This document shows, piece by piece, positions 6,903 through 13,196 of a DNA stretch of 13,196 nucleotides; position 1 is the first letter of the stretch; each line of letters starts with the position of its first letter. Source of the stretch: Endozoicomonas sp031844845 (GTDB lineage Bacteria; Pseudomonadota; Gammaproteobacteria; Pseudomonadales; Endozoicomonadaceae); assembly GCF_031844845.1 (NCBI RefSeq), contig NZ_JAVRMB020000122.1:1-13196 (forward strand), given 5' to 3'. The notes below the pieces were generated by a model. It had not been told where the DNA came from. It saw only the letters and a program-made list of their open reading frames with translations, and did no database searches. The translations under genes and the position numbers were made by a program.

Positions 6903-7961
6903 TTAGTTCCAGTCAAGAATGACCTTGCCCGATTGCCCTGACCCCATGATTTCAAAGCCCTTCTGAAAATCATCGACAGGGAACCGGTGGGTAATTACCG
7001 GAGAGATATCAAGGCCAGACTGCAGCATGCTGGTCATCTTGTACCAGGTTTCATACATCTCACGGCCATAGATACCTTTAATAACCAGGCCTTTGAAGAT
7101 TACCTGATTCCAGTCAATGACGGTGTCACTGGCAGGAATACCCAGCAGTGCAACCTTACCGCCGTGGTTCATGTTTTCCAGCATCTGCTCGAATGCACGA
7201 CCATTACCGGACATTTCCAGGCCCACATCAAAGCCTTCAACCATGCCCAGCTCTGCCATCACATCGGTCAGCTCAGTATTGGCAACATTGACCGCACGGC
7301 TGGCACCCATCTTAAGCGCCAGATCCAGACGGTACTCATTAACATCGGTAATAACCACGTTACGGGCACCAACGTGTTTACAGATCGCTACCGCCATAAT
7401 ACCGATGGGACCCGCACCGGTAATCAGGACATCCTCACCCACCAGGTCAAAAGAAAGCGCGGTATGAACCGCATTACCAAACGGGTCAAAAATTGAAGCC
7501 AGTTCATCGCTGATATCATCAGGAATCGGGAAAGCGTTAACCGCAGGAATCACCAGAAATTCGGCAAAAGCACCATCCCGGTTAACGCCTACGCCCACGG
7601 TAAAGTTGCAGAGATGGCGACGCCCTGCCCGGCAGTTACGACAATGTCCACAGGTGATATGACCTTCACCGGAAACCCGCTGCCCCAGGGTAAAGCCGCG
7701 AACGCCTTCGCCCATTTCAACGATTTCACCGATAAACTCATGCCCCACATGCATCCCAACCGGAATGGTCTTTTGTGACCACTCATCCCAGTGGTAGATA
7801 TGCATGTCAGTACCGCAAATGGCGGTCTTGCGAATTTTAATCAGTACATCGTTGTAACCCACCTCTGGCATGGGATGGTCTTCCATCCAGATTCCGGGTT
7901 CTGCTTTGCTTTTGGCTAATGTCTTCACAGTTTCAGTTTTCTCTAAGGGCTCACTCTCCAT
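6903..7961 (-). CDS. tdh: L-threonine 3-dehydrogenase
   Basis: Oxidises L-threonine to 2-amino-3-ketobutyrate with NAD+, in the cytoplasm; the product is handed to Kbl. It is a zinc medium-chain dehydrogenase. Counting from the GTG at 7928, catalytic-zinc residues are Cys38 (AICGTD) and His63/Glu64 (VGHEF). The structural-zinc cysteines are 93, 96, 99 and 107 (CGHCRNC, then HLC), and the NAD-binding GAGPIG is at 171-176. The sequence is nearly collinear with E. coli Tdh. The start is uncertain. ATG 7961 (352 residues) is used here, but it has no clear ribosome binding site. GTG 7928 gives exactly the 341-residue E. coli length and aligns with its first residue. A TTG at 7970 is unlikely. It follows kbl by 31 bases (64 from the GTG) and ends at the hairpin 6859-6886. 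Confidence 0.95.
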   Translation of the reverse strand: MESEPLEKTETVKTLAKSKAEPGIWMEDHPMPEVGYNDVLIKIRKTAICGTDMHIYHWDEWSQKTIPVGMHVGHEFIGEIVEMGEGVRGFTLGQRVSGEGHITCGHCRNCRAGRRHLCNFTVGVGVNRDGAFAEFLVIPAVNAFPIPDDISDELASIFDPFGNAVHTALSFDLVGEDVLITGAGPIGIMAVAICKHVGARNVVITDVNEYRLDLALKMGASRAVNVANTELTDVMAELGMVEGFDVGLEMSGNGRAFEQMLENMNHGGKVALLGIPASDTVIDWNQVIFKGLVIKGIYGREMYETWYKMTSMLQSGLDISPVITHRFPVDDFQKGFEIMGSGQSGKVILDWN

Positions 7962-7992
7962 CAAAATCAAAGACAGTGAGCCAGCAGTAAGG

Positions 7993-9189
7993 TCAGTTAA
8001 TTACACCCAGCTCTCTACCCACTTTGGCGAAAGCCGTAATCGCCTTGTCCAGATGCTCTCTGCTGTGGGCTGCCGACATCTGGGTACGAATTCTTGCCTG
8101 CCCTTTGGGTACTACCGGGAAAGAAAAGCCAACCACATAAATGCCTTCTTCCAGCATACGGTCAGCAAACGTTCCTGCAAGAGAGGCATCACCCAGCATC
8201 ACAGGAACAATAGGATGATCGGCACCGGCCAGGGTAAATCCAAGACGAGTCATTTCAGAACGGAAGTGTTCTGCATTGTCACGAACTTTCTGACGCAGCT
8301 CACCACCGGAAGCCAGCATGTCAAATACCTTGATAGAGGCAGCAGCAATACTTGGGGCCAGTGTGTTGGAGAACAGATAAGGGCGTGAACGGTTACGCAG
8401 CCAGTCAATCACTTCTTTCTTACCCGTTGTATAGCCACCGGATGCACCACCCAGGGCTTTACCCAGGGTTCCGGTCAGAATATCCACACGCCCCATCACA
8501 CCGCAGAACTCCGGCGTGCCGATACCCTTTTCACCGATGAAACCCGTGGCATGACAGTCATCCACCATCACCAGCGCACCGTATTTATCCGCCAGATCAC
8601 AGACGCCCTTCAGGTTGGCGATAACACCATCCATTGAGAAAACACCATCGGTGGCAATCAGTTTGGTTTTTACACCAGCTGCATCCGCAGCCTGCAGCTG
8701 AGCTTCCAGATCTGACATATCGTTATTGGCATAACGGAAGCGCTTTGCTTTGGACAGGCGAACGCCATCAATAATACTGGCGTGGTTCAGGGAATCACTG
8801 ATAATGGCATCATCAGGCCCCAGGATGGTTTCAAAAAGGCCGCCATTGGCATCAAAGCAGGAAGGGTAAAGAATGGTGTCTTCCATCCCCATAAACTCGG
8901 AAATACGGGCTTCCAGCTCTTTATGAATGGTCTGGGTACCACAAATAAAACGTACGGAGGCCATACCAAAACCGTATTTATCCAGCCCCTGCTTACCCGC
9001 TTCGATCAGTTCCGGTGCATTCGCCAGACCAAGGTAATTATTGGCACAGAAGTTAAGTACTTTTTCTCCAGTGGCTACCTTGATTTCAGCCTGCTGCTGG
9101 GAGCTGATCACCCGCTCACTTTTATAAAGTCCTTCCTGTTTCAACTCATCCAGCTGGCGGCGCAGCCCTTCATAAAAATCGGCCTTCAT
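7993..9189 (-). CDS. kbl: 2-amino-3-ketobutyrate coenzyme A ligase (glycine C-acetyltransferase)
   Basis: Pyridoxal-phosphate enzyme that cleaves 2-amino-3-ketobutyrate with CoA to glycine and acetyl-CoA, completing threonine breakdown begun by Tdh. The 398-residue protein has the same length as E. coli Kbl. The PLP lysine is Lys244 in TGTLGKALGG (239-248). The cofactor-contacting DDCHATGF is at 210-217 (Cys212 where E. coli has Ser), with SLNHASIIDG at 133-142. The C-terminus PKGQARIRTQMSAAH is intact. The start is ATG 9189, with CAGGAG about six bases upstream and MKADFYEGL aligning with E. coli MRGEFYQQL. The frame is open 22 codons further upstream, but those residues do not fit the family. 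It is the first gene of a kbl-tdh operon. Its leader contains the 12-bp repeat array at 9304-9351. Confidence 0.97.
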   Translation of the reverse strand: MKADFYEGLRRQLDELKQEGLYKSERVISSQQQAEIKVATGEKVLNFCANNYLGLANAPELIEAGKQGLDKYGFGMASVRFICGTQTIHKELEARISEFMGMEDTILYPSCFDANGGLFETILGPDDAIISDSLNHASIIDGVRLSKAKRFRYANNDMSDLEAQLQAADAAGVKTKLIATDGVFSMDGVIANLKGVCDLADKYGALVMVDDCHATGFIGEKGIGTPEFCGVMGRVDILTGTLGKALGGASGGYTTGKKEVIDWLRNRSRPYLFSNTLAPSIAAASIKVFDMLASGGELRQKVRDNAEHFRSEMTRLGFTLAGADHPIVPVMLGDASLAGTFADRMLEEGIYVVGFSFPVVPKGQARIRTQMSAAHSREHLDKAITAFAKVGRELGVIN

Positions 9190-9676
9190 TTCGACTCCTG
9201 TTTTCAATATTTCCAACGCCCTGACTTTAAATATTCCGCTCAACAGGTTAGGCATTTCTGGTGATTAAATAGGAACACCCCACTCAATACGCAGCCAGAA
9301 CCACCTTTAGCGCACCCTTTAGCGCACCCTTTAGCTCACCCTTTAGCTCACAAAGGCCTGCGTATGTTTACGGTAAAATCAAAGACTTACAGGCTACTTG
9401 ATACGGCTTTTCTGCCATCAACCTGATTATTGTAGATGATTATAGTGGATTAGTGAGGCGTCCTATTGAACAGGCATTTGTACGTATTATTTACAAAAAT
9501 CATGCTAGGGACTGTATCAGCACAAAGTCTGGATGGCTTAATAATTCGTCAATTTCGACATTGGATAACTGAATGGTCCGCCCCAACAAAAAAACACATA
9601 TTATCAGCGAGAGTAAAGAGATTAAAATAACCTATCAAACCAGATACAGGGTCATTCGAAAAAAAGTACAACAACT
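9190..9676. other. Intergenic region between divergent kbl and the effector-like gene
   Basis: No convincing gene. The kbl-proximal part carries four 12-bp tandem repeats (9304-9351). A TATAAT on the minus strand (9439-9444) is a possible -10 for kbl but lacks a clear -35 and would give a leader of about 250 bases. A stop-to-stop open stretch at 9402-9569 (plus strand, 56 codons) has no start codon near its beginning, no ribosome binding site and no recognisable motif. The right half becomes clearly A/T-rich towards the downstream gene. Confidence 0.55.
9304..9351. repeat. Tandem repeat, 12 bp x 4, upstream of kbl
   Basis: Four consecutive units: CCTTTAGCGCAC twice (9304-9327), then CCTTTAGCTCAC twice (9328-9351). 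They differ only by one base (G/T at the ninth position), so the array looks like duplication of a two-variant unit. It lies 115 bases upstream of the kbl start, in its probable leader or promoter area. Because the unit is a multiple of three, two plus-strand frames stay open through it, but neither shows a start. Confidence 0.9.
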
Positions 9677-9706
9677 TTGAACTTAATAAAAAATACTTAA
9701 TCTAAT
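9677..9706 (+). promoter_or_regulatory. Candidate sigma-70 promoter of the effector-like gene
   Basis: TTGAAC (9677-9682, 4/6 match to TTGACA), an 18-base A/T-rich spacer, then TCTAAT (9701-9706, 5/6 match to TATAAT). Transcription would start near 9713, which is just past the ATG at 9710 and about 80 bases before the ATG at 9794. This favours the latter as the true start and places the 12-bp repeats at 9736-9771 in the untranslated leader. Confidence 0.45.
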
Positions 9707-9735
9707 TAAATGAAAACCTGTCCAATAAAAAAACC

Positions 9736-9771
9736 ACATCAGCTTCTACATCAGCTTCTACATCAGCTTCT
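9736..9771 (+). repeat. Tandem repeat, 12 bp x 3, in the leader of the effector-like gene
   Basis: Three perfect copies of ACATCAGCTTCT (9736-9747, 9748-9759, 9760-9771). If translation began at ATG 9710 they would encode His-Gln-Leu-Leu three times. With the better supported start at 9794 they are leader sequence directly upstream of the ribosome binding site. Confidence 0.92.
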
Positions 9772-9780
9772 AAATAAAGC

Positions 9781-9785
9781 AAGGA
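9781..9785 (+). promoter_or_regulatory. Ribosome binding site that decides the start of the effector-like gene
   Basis: AAGGA lies eight bases before ATG 9794, near-ideal spacing. The alternative ATG at 9710 is preceded only by A/T-rich sequence (TCTAATTAA) with no Shine-Dalgarno match. Confidence 0.7.
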
Positions 9786-9793
9786 TTTCAACA

Positions 9794-10720
9794 ATGCAGA
9801 CTGCAACAACAGATAATAACAGAAGCATATTCCGGAAAGATCAAGAACTTAGAGCAACCAGGCGTCCTGAAACTGATAGCATGAAAATTTCAGGAACATT
9901 TCATTACACCTCAACTACCACCAATAATTGTCCACGAAGAGAAGTTGCCAGTGGTCGGCCGGAATCATCATCAAATCCAATCTTAGAAACCTCTCTGTTT
10001 TGTCGTCAGTTACTCAAAATTCAAGCCCCTTCAGCATTAGCAATCATAACTGACATAACTGAAATAACTGAAATAAAAAAAGACATCTACTTACAACAGA
10101 TTCTAAATACAGCCACCTCTGTAACTAAAGACGTTTCAACGAAAATAACCATAAGTAGCACCGGGCTCAAAGAAACAAACCTGAGTATTCATCCAGACAG
10201 ACTCACTGCTTACAAAAAAACGCCTTATGTAAAAGCTGAAGAGTTGTATAAAAAGCTGCTTGGACCTGGCCTTATCGATTTTCAAGCGTCTCCATCAGCC
10301 CTAGAATCTGAAAGCGGCCCAGAAAAAGAGCAGCGCTTAAAAACATGGGCGTTTGTGGAAAATGAGCTTAGACAACATGGCCGCAAAACTCTAGACGAAT
10401 GTCTTAAAGAATCCGTTGAGCTAAAAATGGGTAATTGCGAAATACAGGCTCATTTATCTGTAAATAAATTCAATAAAAAGCTAGAGCATCACAAAATACC
10501 CGTTTTTAAAGTAGAAGCCAGCATTTGCAAGAACTTATTCTTAAAAGTGGAGCACGTTGTAGGGTTAATATCAGTATATTCAATAGCCGATAATCAATTA
10601 GTTGCACGCTTTGTTATGGATCCCTGGGCGGGATACTGTACTGCTATTGAGGAGATAGAACAGCTTCATACAAAGGTAAAATTAAACCCTGAATATAGTA
10701 TAGAAAAAGCGCCTCTATAG
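9794..10720 (+). CDS. Effector-like protein with putative Cys-His-Asp catalytic triad
   Basis: No named family recognised. With the start at ATG 9794 (AAGGA eight bases upstream) it has 308 residues; an upstream ATG at 9710 would add 28. Residues 1-65 are polar, rich in Thr, Ser, Asn and Arg and low in complexity, like a disordered secretion or targeting region. No Sec signal peptide or membrane segment is seen. Residues 80-97 contain a repeated Ile-Thr-Asp/Glu pattern. The C-terminal domain (about 140-308) shows GNCEIQAHL (213-221), EHVVGLISVYS (253-263) and FVMDPWAGYC (273-282). Cys215, His254 and Asp276 therefore occur in the order of papain-like and transglutaminase-like enzymes, and GNCxxxA and DPWAG look like conserved active-site blocks. 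Protease, deamidase or acyltransferase activity is inference. The sequence is A-rich (22 G+C in the 60 bases 9781-9840), unlike the neighbouring operons, suggesting transfer. It is transcribed alone. Confidence 0.75.
   Translation: MQTATTDNNRSIFRKDQELRATRRPETDSMKISGTFHYTSTTTNNCPRREVASGRPESSSNPILETSLFCRQLLKIQAPSALAIITDITEITEIKKDIYLQQILNTATSVTKDVSTKITISSTGLKETNLSIHPDRLTAYKKTPYVKAEELYKKLLGPGLIDFQASPSALESESGPEKEQRLKTWAFVENELRQHGRKTLDECLKESVELKMGNCEIQAHLSVNKFNKKLEHHKIPVFKVEASICKNLFLKVEHVVGLISVYSIADNQLVARFVMDPWAGYCTAIEEIEQLHTKVKLNPEYSIEKAPL
10046..10072 (+). repeat. In-frame tandem repeat, 9 bp x 3
   Basis: ATAACTGAC (10046-10054) followed by ATAACTGAA twice (10055-10072). It encodes Ile-Thr-Asp, Ile-Thr-Glu, Ile-Thr-Glu in the effector-like protein. 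A change in copy number would insert or remove three residues without a frameshift. Confidence 0.85.
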
Positions 10721-10739
10721 ATTTCTCTTACGATAAACA

Positions 10740-10786
10740 TTAAGCCCTTTCGGCATTACCAGCCTCCACTGCCAAAAGTGGCTTAA
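10740..10786. repeat. Long imperfect inverted repeat between convergent genes
   Basis: TTAAGCC (10740-10746) pairs with GGCTTAA (10780-10786). Inside it, CTTTCGGCA (10747-10755) pairs with TGCCAAAAG (10770-10778) with one mismatch, after a single bulged T at 10779. The result is a stem of about 15 pairs with a 14-base loop. No clear T-run follows on either strand. It lies where transcripts of the effector-like gene and of cysN converge, so a terminator role is plausible; a small mobile-repeat remnant is the alternative. Confidence 0.55.
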
Positions 10787-10845
10787 GTCTACCGCAAGAG
10801 CAAAAGAAAGTAGTCCGGCTACCCCCCGCCCCTGAAGGAAACGGG

Positions 10846-12462
10846 TTACGCCTTAACCTCGTTCAAAGAAATTGACTCAATAATTTTATTTGCTGCCACT
10901 TCGGCTGAATCGGTACTGCCGTTATCACCCGTCTGGTAACCAGCCAGAATCACCGTCACCTCAGCCTTTGCCAGAGCATCAGCCTTTAATGACCACTGCT
11001 CATCATCAACACTGATCACATACGGATAGAACCCACGATCAAACAACTGTCGTTCAATGGCCTCGGCATGCTGTTTTAAAACCTTGAATAAACCACCCTT
11101 TTGCCCAAGACGCTGCTGACGGTGCTCACTGGATACGCTTTCAAACTCACCCTTGCCCTCACGGGTTCCACGAACCATACCTGCGGCAACCGTCGCATTA
11201 CTGAGCCGGTCAATAACAATAAAGGCGCCGGTCTGACGGTTACGCTGGTAGCTATCCACCGGAATGGCTCTGGTCAGTTGCAGATGACACAGACCAATTT
11301 CATTCAGCGCCAGATAATCTGCCGGATGATGAGCCAGTGAGTTGATATCCACTCTGTGTTCAATACCCACAAAGCTTCCTGAAATCTGACCCGTCGGGAA
11401 CTTAACCTGATACTGTTTTCCGGGCGTCATGGGCTGCTCATCCATCCAGACCAGATCCACAGCCAGATCTGCAGCCACCGTTATATCACTGTCCCGGCGA
11501 ACCAGCATGTCGCCACGGCTGATATCGATCTCATCCGCCAGAGTCAGTGTCACCGCCTGACTGGCATGGGCTTCCGGTAAATCACCGTCCCAGGTCACGA
11601 TTCGCTCAACGGTGCTGACCTGTCCCGATGGCAAAACCTTGATAACGTCGCCGGGTTTAATCGTGCCGGAGGCCAGTGTTCCTGAGAAGCCACGAAAATC
11701 AAGATTAGGACGATTTACATACTGCACTGGGTAACGGAAGTCATCGAGGTTCCGGTCACGGACAATTTCAACAGTCTCCAGGACGTCCATCAACGTATTG
11801 TCACGATACCAGGACATGTGTTTACTTTTATGCACCACATTGTCGCCTTCCAGAGCTGACATTGGGACAAACCGCACATCCCCCAGGTTAAGCGGCTCTG
11901 CGAAGTCGAGGTATTGATTACGGATCTCTTCAAAGCGCTCCTTGCTAAAATCCACCAGATCCATTTTATTAATGGCCACGACAAGATGCTTAATCCCCAG
12001 CAAACTGGCGATGTAGGTATGCCGGCGGGTTTGGGTCAGCACACCCTGCCGTGCATCAATCAGGATAATCGCCAGATCACAGGTGGATGCCCCTGTTGCC
12101 ATGTTTCGGGTGTACTGCTCATGTCCCGGAGTATCAGCAATGATGTATTTTCGTTTTTCTGTAGAGAAGTAGCGATAGGCGACATCAATGGTAATGCCCT
12201 GTTCACGCTCTGCCTGCAAGCCATCCACCAGCAGGGCCAGGTCCAGTTTATCGCCTTGCGTTCCTACACGTTTACTGTCGTTTTCAACAGCAGCCAGCTG
12301 ATCTTCATAAATCATGCTGGTGTCGTACAGAAGGCGTCCAATCAGAGTACTTTTACCATCATCCACACTGCCGCAGGTCAGGAAGCGCAGCATCTCTTTG
12401 CGTTCATGGCGACTCAGGTACTCTTCGATATCCGTAGCAATAAGTTCAGATTGGTGTGACAT
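10846..12462 (-). CDS. cysN: Sulfate adenylyltransferase subunit 1 (GTPase subunit)
   Basis: GTPase subunit of ATP sulfurylase; with CysD it makes adenosine 5'-phosphosulfate from sulfate and ATP, GTP hydrolysis driving the reaction. The 538-residue protein shows the EF-Tu-like G motifs: GSVDDGKST (31-39), DTPGHEQ (110-116), NKMD (165-168) and SAL (202-204), then the beta-barrel domains (VQYVNRPNLDFRGFSGTLASG, 246-266) up to about residue 430. It is some 60 residues longer than E. coli CysN. Its C-terminus (about 450-538) contains IERQLFDRGFYPYVISVDD and LAKAEVTVILAGY, resembling parts of the CysC kinase domain of CysNC fusions. No GLSGSGKS-type P-loop is present, so APS kinase activity is not expected. 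The start ATG 12462 shares its A with the cysD stop (TGATG), giving translational coupling. Confidence 0.96.
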   Translation of the reverse strand: MSHQSELIATDIEEYLSRHERKEMLRFLTCGSVDDGKSTLIGRLLYDTSMIYEDQLAAVENDSKRVGTQGDKLDLALLVDGLQAEREQGITIDVAYRYFSTEKRKYIIADTPGHEQYTRNMATGASTCDLAIILIDARQGVLTQTRRHTYIASLLGIKHLVVAINKMDLVDFSKERFEEIRNQYLDFAEPLNLGDVRFVPMSALEGDNVVHKSKHMSWYRDNTLMDVLETVEIVRDRNLDDFRYPVQYVNRPNLDFRGFSGTLASGTIKPGDVIKVLPSGQVSTVERIVTWDGDLPEAHASQAVTLTLADEIDISRGDMLVRRDSDITVAADLAVDLVWMDEQPMTPGKQYQVKFPTGQISGSFVGIEHRVDINSLAHHPADYLALNEIGLCHLQLTRAIPVDSYQRNRQTGAFIVIDRLSNATVAAGMVRGTREGKGEFESVSSEHRQQRLGQKGGLFKVLKQHAEAIERQLFDRGFYPYVISVDDEQWSLKADALAKAEVTVILAGYQTGDNGSTDSAEVAANKIIESISLNEVKA

Positions 12463-13196
12463 CAGAAATACCCTTCCTGCTTTTTCTTTTCCATGGATCC
12501 GGAACTGTCATGGTCAATCACCCGGCCCTGTCGCTCAGAGGTTCTGGTCAGGAGCATCTCCTGAATCACCTCGGTTAAAGTATCCGCTTCAGACTCCACG
12601 GCGCCGGTTAATGGGTAGCACCCAAGGGTTCTGAAACGCACCTTACGCATCTGAGGCTCTTCTCCAGCATTCAGTGTCATCCGATCATCATCCACCATAA
12701 TCAGGTTGCCATCACGCTCCACCACCGGGCACTCTCTGGAGAGATAGAGCGGTACAATCGGAATCTCTTCCAGATGGATGTACTGCCAGATATCCAGTTC
12801 CGTCCAGTTGGACAGCGGGAAGACCCGAATACTTTCCCCTTTCTCTACCTGACTGTTATAGATATTCCAGAGTTCGGGCCGTTGATTCTTTGGGTCCCAG
12901 CGATGGTTCTTATCCCGGAAGGAATAAACACGCTCTTTAGCACGGGACTTCTCTTCATCCCTGCGGGCACCACCAAAAGCCGCATCAAACCCGTATTTAT
13001 CCAGTGCCTGTTTGAGTGCCTGGGTCTTCATCACATCGGTGTGTTTGGCGCTGCCATGGGTAAATGGTCCAACCCCCTGTTCAAGACCTTCCGGATTGGT
13101 ATGAACCAGCAGCTCAAGCCCCAGCTCTTTCACCCGCTGGTCTCGAAACTCAATCATCTCCCGAAACTTCCAGGTGGTATCCACATGCAACAAGGG
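12462..13196 (-). CDS. cysD: Sulfate adenylyltransferase subunit 2 (5' end outside window)
   Basis: Catalytic subunit of ATP sulfurylase, an ATP-pyrophosphatase-fold protein that activates sulfate in the cytoplasm. The 244 residues present start at PLLHVDT, matching about residue 59 of the 302-residue E. coli protein. Roughly 58 N-terminal residues, including the SIGKDSS pyrophosphate-binding loop, therefore lie beyond the right edge. Conserved stretches include PFTHGSAKHTD, FGGARRDEEKSRAKER, WDPKNQRPELW, FPLSNWTELDIWQYI and RFRTLGCYPLTGAVES, and the protein ends SMEKKKQEGYF as in E. coli (SMELKKRQGYF). There is no sign of damage. It overlaps cysN by one base, so the two subunits are probably made in balance. 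The operon promoter is outside the window. The internal TTG/ATG codons near the edge are not the true start. Confidence 0.96.
   Translation of the reverse strand, partial: PLLHVDTTWKFREMIEFRDQRVKELGLELLVHTNPEGLEQGVGPFTHGSAKHTDVMKTQALKQALDKYGFDAAFGGARRDEEKSRAKERVYSFRDKNHRWDPKNQRPELWNIYNSQVEKGESIRVFPLSNWTELDIWQYIHLEEIPIVPLYLSRECPVVERDGNLIMVDDDRMTLNAGEEPQMRKVRFRTLGCYPLTGAVESEADTLTEVIQEMLLTRTSERQGRVIDHDSSGSMEKKKQEGYF

Noticed and set aside
6987..7496. 169-codon open frame on the plus strand opposite tdh
   Set aside because: It is the complement of a well-conserved enzyme gene; no independent start signal.
9190..9255. 22-codon upstream extension of Kbl
   Set aside because: The ATG at 9189 has a near-ideal ribosome binding site and gives exactly the E. 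coli Kbl length; the extra residues do not match the family.
9402..9569. 56-codon open stretch upstream of the effector-like gene
   Set aside because: No start codon near its beginning and no ribosome binding site; a stop-free run of this length is expected by chance.

Overview
The window reads as an accessory-poor stretch of a gammaproteobacterial chromosome. The closest matches I recall are marine Oceanospirillales, probably an Endozoicomonas-like host-associated bacterium. That guess rests on E. coli/Pseudomonas-like housekeeping proteins (Kbl, Tdh, FolE, CysND), a compact palindromic intergenic repeat, and an A-rich gene for a possible host-directed protein. The genus is inference, not proof.

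Layout from left to right. (1) 1-94, minus: the N-terminus of an exported protein, cut by the window edge. It has a clear signal peptide and may be a FadL-type outer-membrane protein. (2) 95-591: a roughly 500-base gap without a convincing gene. It holds a candidate -10 box for gene 1 and a striking 10-bp inverted repeat (463-487) that looks like a regulator operator. (3) 592-4934, minus: a complete polar amino-acid ABC transporter of the Aap/Bzt type, transcribed aapJ (binding protein), aapQ and aapM (permeases), aapP (ATPase). A pair of mutually inverted hairpins lies between aapJ and aapQ, where it could set the excess of binding protein over membrane parts. (4) 5198-5749, plus: folE (GTP cyclohydrolase I), divergent from aapJ. 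(5) 5825-6769, minus: an unrecognised exported protein. (6) 6903-9189, minus: kbl-tdh, the two enzymes that turn threonine into glycine and acetyl-CoA, ending in a good hairpin terminator.

(7) 9190-10845: an A-rich stretch with three short tandem-repeat arrays (12 bp x4, 12 bp x3, 9 bp x3), a good promoter and one plus-strand gene (9794-10720). Its protein matches no family I can name with certainty. Its C-terminal half shows GNC, then EH, then DPWAG, the Cys-His-Asp order of papain-like or transglutaminase-like enzymes. With its low-complexity N-terminus and unusual composition it looks like an acquired, effector-like gene placed between housekeeping operons. This is the most interesting item in the window.

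(8) 10846-13196, minus: cysD (5' end cut by the window edge) and cysN, the two subunits of ATP sulfurylase, overlapping by one base. CysN carries a C-terminal extension that looks like a degenerate remnant of the CysC (APS kinase) domain without its P-loop.

Taken together, the window covers amino-acid import, threonine breakdown, the first step of folate/pterin synthesis and sulfate activation. No tRNA, rRNA, CRISPR array or intact insertion sequence was seen.
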